Positions 13,101 through 28,100 of a stretch of DNA of 64,000 nucleotides are shown here, in pieces (position 1 is the stretch's first letter; each line of letters starts with the position of its first letter). The translations under genes were made by a program, and so were the position numbers. This DNA is from Arcuatula senhousia (taxonomy: Eukaryota > Mollusca > Bivalvia > Mytilida > Mytilidae). Under the pieces are notes generated by a model. That model saw only the letters and a list, made by a program, of their open reading frames with translations, was not told where the DNA came from and ran no database searches. Location: NCBI GenBank assembly GCA_963971305.1, contig CAXARO010000999.1, positions 1-64,000 on the forward strand, written 5' to 3'.

Positions 13101-16100
13101 TTTAGTTAATAAGGGAACATAAAAAATGCAGAATGGAGATAATCCATTTAAAAAAAACCAGTAATAAATCAAAGTTAGCTTCTCTTCAGACTAATGCAGC
13201 TTTTCATTTCTTGAAATTAAAATGTACTCACTTGTTCAACTTGAGTACCATTAGAAAATAGATCATTGTGACCTATACTTTATTCAAGGACTTGGTACTT
13301 TGGTTAAGTTCTTAGTGAAGATGTTTATCTCAGTTACTACACGTAATTGATCAATGATATTTAATGAATTGTGGCTCACAGACATGTTATTTTTTGTGAA
13401 CTTATTTGTGCTAGAGTTATTTCCCTTTCTATGCTAAAAGCTTGAGATATTTTATTCCTTTAGATGAAATGCATTTTGATCAAATTTGATTTTTTTCTAG
13501 TGCTACTGTCACAAACCTTCAACAGAAATTACAAGAAGCCACGACAACAAATGCATTAATGAAAGAGGATTTAGCCTTGTCAAAAAATGAGATTATAACT
13601 CTACAAGAAGAAAATGAACAATTAAAAAATGAAAGAGAAAATATAACAGAAGAACACACAAAACAATTAGAGGTGAGAAAGTTATTAGAAAACTAAAAAA
13701 GCAGAAGAAAAAAAAGGTAAAAAATTAAGACTATATAAACATCATTGTATTTTTATCCGAACGAAGTTTTTGTGATCGTATTATGTTATGGCGATGTCAT
13801 TGTCGTCGTCATTGTCGTCGTCCTCTGTAGACACTTTGGTTTCCGTGCGATAACTTGAGTTGTAATGAACCTATTGTTATAAAATTTTGATATGATGTTT
13901 GTTACCACTAAAGGAAGGTTGGTATTGAATTTGGGATTTCTGGCACTTACCGTTTTAGAAAAAGGGGCCAAAAGGGGCTAAAATGGGTGTATTGATAAAA
14001 TGTCTGTAGAATGTTTAATTTTCATTCGATTTTGATCATATTTTTTTATTGTATTCCTCAATAAATTCTGTCAACAAAATGTAACAACAGTTTTGATATA
14101 TATTGCACAGTTACATTGCTATGAGGGGTCAAAAAGGGGTCACACCCAAAAAAATGACTTTTTTATATGTGGTACGATTTTCATTTTTTTTTTTCATTAG
14201 AATCCTTGTGAAAATCCATGCCTGCTTTTTTCAATCAGATTTGCAATATCTTTTACTGTTTTTGAGAAATTAGGGGTCAAAGAGGCAAAAAACGCCATAT
14301 TTGAAAGTCAGTCAAGGCAAATGGTTTTACACAAGAAATTAAGTTGTAGTGGGCCAGCCAATTGTTATGAAGTTTTAATATGATGATTATATCCACTAAA
14401 GGAAGATTCTTATTGCATTTGGGATTGGTGGCCCCTACTGCTTTATAAAAAAAGGGACAAAAGGGGCTAAAATAGGTGTTTTGACAAAACATTTGTATAA
14501 TGTTTATTATCCATTCGATTTTGAAAATTCTTTTTTTATTGAATTCTTCATTAAAATCTGTCAATTAAAAGTGTCAATGGTTTTGATATATATTTCACCG
14601 TGACATTGCTAAAGGGAGCCAAAGACAGGCCACGCTAAAAAAATCATCTTTTTTTTGGTCCAAGTATAAATGTATAAAAAAAATCAAATATGCATTAAAA
14701 GTCCACCCAAGAATGCATTTGTCAAAAAGCTTTGTGAATCCACCATGGGCTGCATGTGTCCAAAGCATTTGACAATCCATATTGGGCTGCAAACGTACAG
14801 GGTTCAACATGTTGCAGTCGTATCATGCTGCGCTCGGCGTAGATTTTTATTTTCTGATGAATTAAATCTTATGAAAATTGCTCTACATGTGAATTCTTAT
14901 AGTATTAAAATTCAATATTTTAAAATAAAATAATAATAACAAAAAGATTTTTCTGAACTCTTGAACAGTAAGTAGTTATAGACTTACAGTGTACTAGATT
15001 TTGATCTCTCAGATTTTTGTTTGTCCTACAGTATAGTCCAACTTAACTAAGTGAACTGAATCGATCATTGCAACAAGTTTTTTTTTGCAACAATCAGAAT
15101 CTGCATACTGTTTGGTTCACTTATATTATTGCAGGAGTTGTCTTTGCTTGTTTGTTTCATTAAGTCTCATTTTCTTTATGATTTTCAGTGTCTCTTCTCT
15201 ATTTTTATCTAGAGAAAATGATTTTCACTCTAAAGAAATTTTAGTATTGTATACATAAGTCTTTGAATCCAAGTGAAACCCAATGGTTCTTCTCTCGGTG
15301 ACTCATTCACTACCCCTAGGTCATTTTTTATGACTTTGTTCGTTGAATTTCGTTTGTACATTCTTAATCTGCATAAAATTTAAATAATATAAAAAACATA
15401 AGTATATAAATATATTGTAGGTTGTGTTGCATACACTTAATTCAACATGTCATTATCTTCTATGTTAAGTTGTGTTAGAAAAAAGTAATGCGACCAATCA
15501 CAAGGCTTGATACAAAACTAAAAAAAAATGAGGTATTTCATGTGTAATGAATGAGTAAGCAAGAGTAGAACCTCTTGGTTTCCAGGGATGAAGTCTTTGT
15601 TCCTTGTGATTTTAATTTTGCAATAATGGCAGCAAACATCAGGACATAAGTAAAACCTGCAAAATATTTAGTAGTATAATCAAGGTTGATCTCTTACATA
15701 GATCTGATAATAATACTGTAGGTAAGAGATAAAATCACCATGAAAAATCAAAATTATGTAAAATTTCCACACACAATTGAAAAACATTTTTTTTGGTAAA
15801 ACATAACAAAAATGAGCTTTTGTGTTATTTTTCTCTGACTCTATGTAAGTGATTATTTTACTACTTAGCAGCAAGCTTCTACTAGAAATATAAGTGTAAG
15901 TACACCTGAACCTAAATGTTGTCACCTTAGCCTTATGCATATATGCATTGCCAGATATTTATTTATTTATAGACTTCTTCCAGGTAAAAAAAAATAACAG
16001 AGATCACTTGTTTTGTTATATATTGTGCCCAACTTTTCAAGAGTAGCAACTATATTCATGAATATATGGATCAGTCAAAATACCAAGAGAAAATTGGTAC

Positions 16101-19100
16101 CAAAGTCCCCCTATAAAAAGCAAAAAAACCCAAACTGTGTACTTATACAGTATATGCTATGCATAGAACATTTATGATTTGGGCTAGGAAGAGGTCATTA
16201 AAACAATAAATATCCAAAATGCTTTCTTTTCCACAGAAGGGTCTTTATGTAGAAAAGAAGCATTATATGTTGTCCTTTTGCTTAAGCTTGATCATCATTG
16301 CACAAAATCCAAAATATATTAGCAGATTTCACACAAAATACCTATTGAAATATTTAACACGTCAGAATGTTTTGTATAGATATGATTTTTTGCATAGTCT
16401 TTAACTTTTCCTAATTATTTGTAATAAATTTTCACACAATGTTAAGATTTTTAGATTTGTTATTGTAACTTATTTTGTCTTACACAACAAAGAACAAAAA
16501 CTATATTTTTGTGCAATGCGGATCAAGATGTTGTTTTATATAAATGTTGTCATGCTATATCCAATAGTTCAGAATGACCTTGACTTCTTGTGTTGCCAGG
16601 CAACCAAACAGGATATCGAGGTGGAAAGAGAAACATACCAAACATCCAGAAGTGGCCTTGACTCAATGTATGGCGACACAAAGGCCAAACTGGAAGAAGA
16701 AATCAAAATGAGGCTGGTGAGATTATCCCCCTTTGCAGTGCTCTCTTTTTTTAGTATTTCATAATAAAAAAATGTTGGTCTACATACAAATTACTACCAA
16801 CAAAGAAATTATGTACATACTGAGATCATTTTGCTAGTTTTGCCATTTAAGCATTGATTCCACTCATAGTCACTCCATTAAGACATAAAATTAGTTAACC
16901 ATAAATATATAAAAACAAACAACTTCTTGACTTTACTTGAAACTTGAAATGCTTAGACTTTTGGAGAGCACTGTATTGTTGTGGCTTTAAATGTTGTTTT
17001 TTAAAACAGACAAAATAGCAATTTTTGATAAAATAAGATAAAATAGAAAAAATGGTAACCTTTAAAAATGGCCATTTAATATTCCATTAAAACAGAATTT
17101 TGATAAGATATATGATTAAACTATTGATTTTAGTAATCATCTGTGTATGAATTATATTTATACCCCACGCAACGAAGTTGCGAAGGGTATAATGTTTTTG
17201 ACTGGTCCGTCCGTCCGTCCGTCCATCCGTCAGTCTGTGATCAAAGTTTGTAATCGCAACTCCTCTTAAACTACTGAACAGAATTTAACGAAACTTGGTA
17301 TGCAAGAAGAACACCATATGTAGTTGTGCATGTTACCGGGAATTCTTGATTCGCAAATTTTTGTGGGAGTTATGGCCCTTTGGACTTAGAAATTTGCAGA
17401 AAATCATGATTACAGTTTGTAATCGCAACTCCTCTTAAACTACTGAACGGAATTTAACGAAACTTGGTATGCAAGAAGAACACCATATGTTATTGTGCAT
17501 ATTACCGGGAATTTTTGATTCGCAAATTTTTGTGGGAGTTATGGCCCTTTGGACTTAGAAATTTGCAGAAAATCATGATTACAGTTTGTAATCGCAACTC
17601 CTCTTAAACTACTGAACAGAATTTAACGAAACTTAGTATGCAAGAAGAACACCATATGTAGTTGTGCATGTTACCGGGAATTTTTGATTCGCAAATTTTT
17701 GTGGGAGTTATGGCCCTTTGGACTTAGAAATTTGCAGAAAATCATGATTACAGTTTGTAATCCCAACTCCTCTTAAACTACTGAACAGAATTTAACGAAA
17801 CTTGGTATGCAAGAAGAACACCATATGTAGTTGTGCATGCTACTGGGAATTTTTGATTCGCAAATTTTTGTGGGAGTTATGGCCCTTTGGACTTAGAAAT
17901 TTGCAGAAAATCATGAGTACAGTTTGTAATCGCAACTCCTCTTCAACTACTGAACAGAATTTAACGAAACTTGGTATGCAAGAAGTACACCATATGTAGT
18001 TGTGCATTTTACCTGGAATTTTTGACTCACAAATTTTTGTGGGAGTTATGGACCTTTGGACTTAGAAATTTGCAGAAAATCATTATTACAGTTTGTGATG
18101 GCAACTCCTCTTAAACTACTTAACAGAATTTAATGAAACTTAGTATGCAAAAAGTACACAATATGTAGTTGTGCATATTACAAGGAATTTTTTATCCCCA
18201 AATTTTTGTCCGAGTTATGGCCCTTTGGACTAAGAAATTTGACATAACTTTGTTATGATATTCAAATACTTGCACATTCACTATTACAATCATTCAATAT
18301 TTTTGATTTCTGTAGCTTGATACTAATTCCTCAAGGATAACATTGATAGTCCATTAGCGGCACGCGTGGGGTATGTGAGCGTGCTCACTAAGGTTCTTTC
18401 ATTCTTTTATCCTCTATCACACATTCAAAATCAAGATCAAACTTAAAAGGTATTGTTTTGATTTTTCTTGAATATTGTAAGATATGTTTCAAAGGGAGAT
18501 AATGTGATGTCTTCATAGAGGAGTTAATCGTGATAAATTGAACATTTTTTTAAACACTGTAGATTTGTTGTTTAAAGTTCAAATAAGGTGTCAGTGTTCA
18601 TATTTTAGTGCAAAATGATTTATCTGACTCATACTAGCCCTTCTTTTTACATAATGGAAGAAACTGGTTCCCGGTTTGAATCATCCTGAATGTCTGGTAA
18701 CGGTCATGTTTTTGGCACTGGTGAACATTGTTGTATGCAATAGTTTAGCTGTGCTCTAATGAGACTATTGTGTGTTAGAATGTTAAGTTATATTCAGGTT
18801 TGTGAATGTGTGGTTTTATACCTAGATTTTCTGACTGTTTTAAAGATGAAATGGTACTTGTGTTGATTCATGATTTTTGTTCTTTTCTTTTTTGTTGATA
18901 TATATTTTACTATAAATATAAAACATATATGTGTTTAACATCCTCTTTGTATACATTGGTTTCATTATTATTCATGATGTATCAATTTTCATTGTTTTCG
19001 TGGGTGGAATGAAACTGAAATTCCAAAAAAATGTCTTTCCTGGCATGGCTAAACCACAATATATTTTACTATAAATATAAAACATATATGTGTTTAACAT

Positions 19101-22100
19101 CCTCTTTGTATACATTGGTTTCATTATTATTCATGATGTATCAATTTTCATTGTTTTCGTGGGTGGAATGAAACTGAAATTCCAAAAAAATGTCTTTCCT
19201 GGCATGAAAATAGATGAATCCACAGTACTACATGAATGTCCATTCAATTTTTAGGATGTCAAAGCATTATTGGGAAAACTTAGACACATTCATACATTAT
19301 GTTTCCACCTTTTGTAACTCTCTTGTGCAGTATTTAATTGATAAGGTATTTTTTTCCTCATAAGATTCTAGAAAATTAAGTTTGATTATGTTGCCTAGAA
19401 CATATTGCAACTTGTAAAACAACAAATAGTAGTTACTTGGGCACTATCTTTTGTCTGTTGGCATCACAAAAATTTCTGTCACAGTTTTCTAGACAATTGA
19501 TATTTGGTATATAGCTTCTGCCTATAAGACTGGTATACTGTGGAAAGTGATTTGCCCTTTACTCATTTACTTCATATGTTAACTTAAATTTTAATGAACT
19601 TTTTACCATTCTGGAAAGTCATTCATACTCTAGATCTGTAGAAATTGCAGATTGAATGGGGGATTCCACACACAGTCTATCACAGATGAAATAGGAGCCA
19701 GCTAAATTCTGCCAAAAAACAGTGCGGAAATTTAACAATTTTCAAAGGAAAGGTTGGTTCTAATCCCCAGAACACCATCTATATCCATCACTGCATGGCG
19801 GTGGACCTTTACCTAAAATTCTATTAATGTAATCCATTATTTTTGTCCCTCAGGATGTTGAGAAGGAGTTAGAATTACAGATTGGCATGAAGCAAGAGAT
19901 GGAAATGGCAATGAGAATGCTGGAAAAAGACATCCATGAAAAACAGGACACTATGATCTCATTACGGAAACAGTTAGAAGAAATCAAGGCCATAAACTTA
20001 GAAATGTTTCATAAATTACAAGTAAGTTTGAATTTTGTCCTCGTTGTTATTGTTTGACCTTGTGACTTTTAACCTTTTGAAAGAAAGCTTAAGTGACTTG
20101 ACATTTGACACTAATATACTATAAGCCAACTAATTTTTGCAAGCAATTTAATTTTGCAAATTTTGTAAGGTAGATAAATTTGCAAAAATAAATCCTCGCA
20201 AAAATTTCATTTTTGATAGTGAATAATTGTTGTATAAATGAAGAATTGTGTACATAGGTACCCACGAAATCGCCATCTGTCATTAAAACACAAAATAAAG
20301 TTGTCACAAAAATAGTTCGTTTACAGTATGTTTTGTCCATGGTCAAGAGTCATCACCATATGTTTGCTCTTGTAAATTGATTAATGTCCAGAGAGGGGTA
20401 TTTTTGCTTACTATGTCTACATACCCGGATCGCGAGTTCCAAAATAGCCGCCATTTTACCTCGATTTTACTGGAAAACTTGTACATACTCTGTGATAAAT
20501 CAAACAGGGAAACCTTGTCCTTTCTCTCCAATCCCATGGAAATGTTTGTTTTTATATTTCTTTAGCCATTACAAATTGATGAACAAAACTTTTTATTCAA
20601 TTTTCTTTCAAAATTTCCTAAAATAAATCGGTAAACATGGTGCTTCCATTGCTCCCAATGTTCTGACGTCAGATCCTACCTCAGTTGACCTTTGACATTT
20701 GGACATTCTAATATCCGGAATGTTCCGGAATGGATTAACTCGCGATTGGTCGTTGAGACAAAGTAATAAATTCTGGAGTGACATGAATTTTTGTAGAGTT
20801 TTTGCCAAATTGAATGAATTGTTATGTGTTATGGCCTTGTCTTTATTTAATACAAATTTATCCAACTTTTCAAAGTAGAGAGGTATATGGGGGACATAGG
20901 GCGAACACTGCTACTTTCTATTTCTTCCTGTCATGCCTCTAATGTATATGATGCTCTCCAATTGTAGCTTTAATACACCACTTAAGACCCGTTTACACAG
21001 TATATCAAATCATTTATTTCAATGAAACATACAACATATGCATTTACACTGTTTTTCATGAATTATGATACACAGTGGTCACGTTGTAATCATATCTTTG
21101 TTTTCTCCACCTGAAACCTTTGAATTTAAACTCTGACCTCAAATGCTTTAATCTAATTGGCTAATTCCATATTTCATGAAATAAGGAAAAGAACGTGCTC
21201 TATTCGCTATTTCATTTGAATATGCTACATATTTCAATGAAATACGGGGGTTTACACTATATGATTTGAAATACATTTCAAGCCGTATATGATATATAAA
21301 ACATAAAGTGTGAACGGGCCTTTAGATTTGAATAAAATTTTTGAAAAGCTGTAATAAGCAATTATTCTATATCTCCTGGTTTTGTATTAGCCTACTTGAA
21401 CTTATGACATTTGATTTCCCCATTGGCACACCTTTGTTTTATAGAATTGTTATGGCCTGTGTATATTTTTTCCACGTCAATGTTCAGGAAAACTATGTTT
21501 CCACAACCATAGGAACGTTCTATCTCTCTCTGTGCAAAACTATGATTAAACAACTCTAGGAAGGTTTCTCCCTTTATCAAAAAACAAAGTTTGTATTCAG
21601 AAACTTTTATTAATCTTCTATTGAAGTAATTTTATGTGAGCTGTTACATTGGGACATTAAACATCAAATTCAATTTGACATCTGGTAAACATACTAATGA
21701 CAATCTTTCTATGAGTTGATATTAAAATGAAATTATGAACTTTTAGCAGTTTTGTGTAATCCACATATTTGAAATTTACATGTACATGAAAGTGCATAAA
21801 ATGTTCTCAATTTCAAATTTAATATTAAAACATGAACTATACATAGATCTCAAAGAAAATTGATTTTCCATGTTTAAAGATTATCGGAATTTTCATGTCT
21901 ATTTATCGATATTTAGCAACAGGATATCAGTTTGGCATCACTTGGGATACTGGCACTCTTATATCATCATCTTTGTCTTGCTGAAAAAGAAAGTGGAATC
22001 ATAAATATTGTTAAACATGTTAAATGAGATTGAAGATGATTTTAAATATTCTTAAAATAATGATTTAAGGATAATATCCACACCAGGCAGGGGACCTGGG

Positions 22101-25100
22101 TGTCCGAGTGGTGATGATGATGGGTATTTATAGTCGCGACTAGGGGAAAGCCCCTCTGCGTCGACTTATACCAATCGGTATAGACTCGCTATGTGCCATG
22201 GGTCGTCCAGCCCATGACACACCACCGCCAGTGTTAGCTGCTCCAGAGTATCCTTTGTTATCGCTGGAGCAGGGCCCGTCTTCCACCACGGGGAGGTACT
22301 GGTCGGAATTCTGGAAGACCGTCCGAGTGGTCTAAAGCACTGGTTTGAATACCACACTATAATTCAATACTAGCCAATCACCTCTCAGATGGTGTTCCAG
22401 TCTTGTTTGTAATTTACAAAAATGGACTTCCCCACCTGTATGTGATTAGGTATGTCATAGTCATCATTGACAGATACCTAGGGATGGGCCTAAATATGGA
22501 TCGAACCCTCTTAACGTGACAGTTCTTTTCTATTGAGAGGTAGATAATATGGTATATTTTTTAACCTCTGTGAAGAATTTATTTTGGTGTGAAAGATGTT
22601 GTATTCACATGTTGATAATTTTTCTTAGAGTTATTTCCCTTTGACTGTATAAATTAATTAACAGGACATTGAACTGCAATTCTTTTTCAAATTATTCTTA
22701 CCATTTGATAAAATTCCATAGTATCTGGTATATTTTGTCTAGAACATTTCTGTAATCTATTTAATTCATTCTGAAATATAAACATGGATTTACATACATA
22801 TTGTTCCTTTCGTAAATGTTTGTTGGGTCAGGCAAACCATGAAATTTTATTACCAATTAATTGCATTTATAGATATCCCTGATGTACCACAAAATCATAA
22901 ATCCTGCACAAACTTACATATTTATTCCCTAACCATACAATTGTAAGTATTTTCACAGAAGTCCTATTCAATCATTTACATCTCAGGGTATTATTTTAAA
23001 TGTAAATTAATTTAAATGTCATGCAGATATAAAAAAGGACTGTTAGCCAAACAGTCATAAATCTTGCTGTCAGTAAAAAGGGATGTGTATTCAACAATAA
23101 TTACATTTACCGTGCATAAAATTAAAATGCGGTAATTCTATTTGTTAATTGACACCTTGAACCGACTTTCATAACTCGATGAAATGCCACTTGTTTCAGG
23201 TGCATATAATTAAAATGCAGTGATTCTATTGGTCAATTGACACCTTGAAACGACTTTCATACCTCGATGAAATGTCACTTGTCTCATGTGGCTGTAGCCG
23301 GGTCATGACCTTACTATATGCACAACTAAAATTTGTTCTTAGCCAGTGCCAGTTAAATTCTCATAACTTGAATTCGCATTTGGAAATTAATGTGCAAATA
23401 AAAAATACACAAACATACACCATAAAACAAAATGAAAAATCAGAAAGAAATGAAAAACATTGTAATGTAATTATTAGAATTGAATGTTTGCATTTTGATG
23501 TTTCATAGGCCTGTAAAACCGTTGACTGGTCGCACATTTTCTAACATGAAGTGCTAGCGCAACGGTTTTACACGCCAATGAAACATAAAAATACAAACAT
23601 TCAATTCTTAAATGTTAAGAATAAATAAACTACCTTAACCTTGAGAATCTCTATTTCTACTTTTATATATATATACTGTGGATTCATTTATTTTTTGTGG
23701 GTACCAATTTTCATTGTTTAATAAAAAATAATAAAAAAGATCAGTTCGTGGATTCTTAATTTTTTTGTTCTGAAGTCTGCAGAGAACACAGCCATGTTAA
23801 ATTTCGTTTTTGTGGGGTGTTAATTTTCGTGGATCAAGGCAACCAACAAAAACCAGGAAAATTGATACCCCACGAACAATAATGAATCCACAGTAACGCA
23901 AGCATACAGGTAAAACTCACCCCTATTAATTTGAAAATCAAATTTTTGATATATGGACTAAAGGTGCATGATTGTACTGTACGTTTCCCTGGGTTCCAAC
24001 CATTACTGAAGTGGTAGCTCTGTTGTGAGGTATAAACTACGCAGCACGTCAACGTCAGTGTAAAAAGCAGTGTAACCTTCATTTCTGTTGCTGCAAAGTT
24101 AAAAGGGACATATCGCTAAAATAACCATTGAACTTAACTCGGGGTTTGAAATAAGCACTTGCTCACAGGCCAATTTGCTGTTGGCTACTAGAGATTTTAT
24201 AGTTTTTGTATAGAACCATATGGATGGGCTTATTAAATCTCACTTGTGGGTTTACCAATATAAAATTCTTAAGTTCAATCCCTGTGTCTTGTAAAAAAAA
24301 TTTGTCCTAGTATAAAAAGGACAGATCTTGTTTAACAGGAAGTAGGTGGGCAGAAGAGCTGAAATTATGTCTAGGTTAGTAGTTGCTGAGAAAACTGTTA
24401 TGAAATTTTTCCTTGCCTGCTACCCCCCCCCCCCCCTTGTTCTAATAATAAAACCCTCTAATGCCTGCTCATTTGCTAGGTATTTAATGGGGTTCCATTA
24501 AACGTAATAGAGCAGGCACTTGGTTGAAGAGCGTTTTGGTTGAATTTTTTTAGTTGCTTCTGATATTTTATTATACCCCACGCAACGAAGTTGCGAAGGG
24601 TATAATGTTTTTGACTGGTCCGTCCGTCCGTCAGTCTGTGATCAAAGTTTGTAATCGCAACTCCTCTTAAACTACTGAACAGAATTTAACGAAACTTGGT
24701 ATGCAAGAAGAACACCATATGTAGTTGTGCATGTTACCGGGAATTTTTGATTCGCAAATTTAGTGGGAGTTATGGCCCTTTGGACTTAGAAATTTGCAGA
24801 AAATCATGATTACAGTTTGTAATCGCAACTCCTCTTAAACTACTGAACAGAATTTAACGAAACTTGGTATGCAAGAAGAACACCATATGTAGTTGTGCAT
24901 ATTACCGGGAATTTTTGATTCGCAAATTTTTGTGGGAGTTATGGCCCTTTGGACTTAGAAATTTGCAGAAAATCATGATTACAGTTTGTAATCGCAACTC
25001 CTCTTAAACTACTGAACAGAATTTAACGAAACTTGGTATGCAAGAAGAACACCATATGTAGTTGTGCATATTACCGGGAATTTTTGATTCACAAATTTTT

Positions 25101-28100
25101 GTGGGAGTTATGGCCCTTTGGACTTAGAAATTTGCAGAAAATCATGATTATGTTCCCCAAACGAAGTGTGGGAACATATTGTTTTTACTCCGTTTCTTAT
25201 TATTCTTATTAAGTCCCCCAAACAAAGTTTGGGGACTTATTGTTTTTGCACCGTTTCTTATTAAGTCCCCCAAACAACGTTTGGGGACTTATTGTTTTTG
25301 CACCGTTTCTTATTATTATTATTCTTCTTCTTCTTCTTCTTCTTCTTCTTCTTCTTCCGATTCTTCCACTTAGTCGTGAACTTGTCCGGAGATCCCAGAG
25401 AAAACGACTCCACATATCAATATGAAACTTGGCAGGATAATAGATAGTAAAGAAAGGAAGCTTCGTTGACAATCGGACTTTTCAAAATGGCCGCGGTTTC
25501 CATGGAAACAGGAAAATGGACTAAATATTGGACATTGCAATATCTCGGTAACCTAGGTGCGCAGGGTTCTGAAATTTTGCAGGTTGATAGAGCAAAACAT
25601 TCTCTTTCATAATATGAAAAAAAATTTTGAAGCGATATTTACGGTTTTCGAGATATAAATAAAAATGTGATTTCTCAAGGGAGATAATCGGGTCGAAATT
25701 TTCAAAGTGCTCCGATTTACATGAAAATTTATATTTAGGGGTTTTTTGACATGCTGAAGAGAATAGTTGCAAATACGGGTCGTTTGGGGGACTTTGTGAC
25801 TTGCTTGCAATCACAGTTAATACTTGTTATTATTATTCTTCTTCTTCTTCCGATTCTTCCGCTTAGTCGTGAACTTGTCCGGAGATCCTAGCAAAAACGA
25901 CTCAACATATCAATATGAAACTTGGCAGGATAATAGATTGTAAAGAAAGGAAGCTTAGTTGACAATCGGAATTTTCAAAATGGCCGCCGTTTCCATGGAA
26001 ACAGGAAAATGGACTAAATATTGGACATTGCAATATCTCGGTAACCTAGGTGCGCAGGGTTCTGAAATTTTGTAGGTTGATAGAGCAAAACATTCTCTTT
26101 AATAATATGAAAAAAAATTTTGAAGCGATATTTACGGTTTTCGAGATATAAATAAAAATGTGATTTCTCAAGGGAGATAATCGGGTCGAAATTTTCAAAG
26201 TGCTCGGATTTACATGAAAATTTATATTTAGGGGTTTTTTGACATGCTGAAGAGAATAGTGGCAAATACGGGTCGTTTGGGGGACTTTGTGACTTGCTTG
26301 CAATCACAGTTAATACTTGTTATTCTTCTTCTTCTTCCGCACTCTAAAAAACGCTTGTCCGGGTATAGCCGAAGAGATGTGAAGACTGAGCTGTATGAAA
26401 CTTTCCACAGCAATAGGGCACATATCAGAGGTGTGCACAACGTTTTCGGAATTTTCAAAATGGCCACCGTTTCCGAGTAAACAGCGAAAGTTCATTATAT
26501 AGGACATTGCTATATCTCGGTAACCTAGGTGGTCAGGACCTTGAAACTCGGTAGGATTATAGAGCTTGATGAGTACTACAAAAATATCAAAAAAAATTTT
26601 GAAGCGATATTTACGGTTTTTCCGTAAAATGCGAAAATGTGAAATTTCAAAATCCAAGATGGCCGCCAAAATTTAAAAGTGCTTGGATTTTGATAAAATT
26701 TAATATTCTGGTAGATTTTGATGTTGCGAGTAATACTGCACATCAGATGTGTGCACAACGTTTTGGAATTTTCAAAATGACCACCGTTTCTGAGTAAACA
26801 GCGAAAGTTCATTATATAGGACATTGCTATATCTCGGTAACCTAGGTGGTCAGGACCTTGAAACTCGGTAGGATTATAGAGCTTGATGAGTACTACAAAA
26901 ATATCCAAAAAAAATTGAAGCAATATTTACGGTTTTTCCGCAAAATGCGAAAATGTGAAATTTCAAAATCCAAGATGGCCGCCAAAATTTATCCAAGATG
27001 GTATGTTTAAACACATCATTGACAATGCCATGAACATTATACATATATATTCTATATTTTTACATCATTTGCACATTCTATAAAACTGAAAAAAGGCAGT
27101 ATTTTTGCTGCTTTAAGGTACATCTTGGTCGTTTGGGGAACATCTGTGACGGCTGCCGTCACAATCAGTACTCGTTACAGTTTGTAATCGCAACTCCTCT
27201 TAAACTACTGCACAGAATTTAACGAAACTTGGTATGCAAGAAGGACACCATATGTAGTTGTGCATATTACAAGGAATTTTTGATCCGCAAATTTTTGTGG
27301 TAGTTATTACCCTTGGGACTTAGAAATTAGCTGAAAATCTTTATTACAGTTTGTGATTGCAACTCCTCTGAAACTACTGAAAAGAATTTAATAAAACATA
27401 GTTTGCAAGAAACATAACATATGTTACTACTGTGTATGTTATAACATATTTTTAATTCGCAAAAAGTTTATGAGCTCCAGGTTAATTTATATAGTCAAAT
27501 AGCAGAACGCGTGGGGTATGTGAGCGTGCTCACTAAGGTTCTTTCATTTTATATTAAATTTGTGATATTACCTTAAAGATTTGAGTTTTTAATTACAAAA
27601 TTTTATTTTTTATATAATTGTAATCCTGAACTCCAAAGTAAAGTTCAGGATCAAAATAGTAAGAGTGACAATATTATCCTCAAAACTTATATTAATGGAA
27701 TTTTTCAATAAAAATTAACTTAAGCTATAATGCATTCCAAAGTTTTCCTGACTATTTAAATACATTTTGAGTCTTAGGAAGAGGCTAAACATAAAATTTT
27801 GAATTGCTTCATTGTGGATAAAGATACCATTTTATAGCTCAGCCTTATTAAAAGATGTCTAATTAGGAGCTATACATTATTGCAGCAAAACCCACCCAAC
27901 TTTTCACCATTTTGAAAAATGAATTTTGAACTCTTTGGAATCAAGCTTACAATTATTTGACCATTGGATTTGATTGCATTTATTGTATTACAATATTTCC
28001 CCCCTTTAAGATTAAAGCAACAATGGGATGTCAGTGTGAAATATATTTGCAAGTAATGCACTAGTGCAAATATGACTTCAAAATGAACCATTTACAATAA

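Larger units (their letters stand above)
25149..27175 (+). mobile_element. 2,027-bp hairpin-capped element, TGTTCCCC family, inside the previous one
   Basis: Starts TATGTTCCCCAAACGAAG (self-hairpin with GTGTGGGAAC). Near the 3' end are the inverted partner TCGTTTGGGGAACA, the perfect palindrome GTGACGGCTGCCGTCAC and the end AATCAGTACTCGT at 27175. Flanking bases are T at 25148 and T at 27176. The core has two units of TTCAAAATGGCCACCG, TATCTCGGTAACCTAGGTGG and TTTACGGTTTTTCCG. It is itself interrupted at 25210-26320. Confidence 0.8.
24572..27547 (+). mobile_element. Hairpin-capped element, TATACCCC family, split by a nested insertion
   Basis: Same family as 17159-18402: cap TATACCCCACGCAACGAAGT at 24572; tandem units beginning at 24647, 24815, 24984 (period 168-169); 3' partner GCGTGGGGTA, palindrome GTGAGCGTGCTCAC and TTTCAT end at 27547. 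The fourth unit restarts at 27180, exactly 169 + 2,027 bases after the third, because 25149-27175 was inserted. Lies in RUFY intron 10. Confidence 0.8.

Noticed and set aside
20343..20865. Overlapping 60-85-codon frames near a GCCGCCATTTTA-type stretch
   Set aside because: No conserved peptide, no splice phase fit with RUFY, both strands open by chance.
22319..22362. tRNA gene
   Set aside because: A-box and B-box look-alikes are too close and no cloverleaf or anticodon arm fits.
25209..26923. Several open frames of 80-119 codons on both strands
   Set aside because: They lie in the nested repeat cores. Paired frames 493 bases apart are two copies of one element, and the Arg/Ser-rich or Leu-rich runs are the TTC microsatellite read in different frames.
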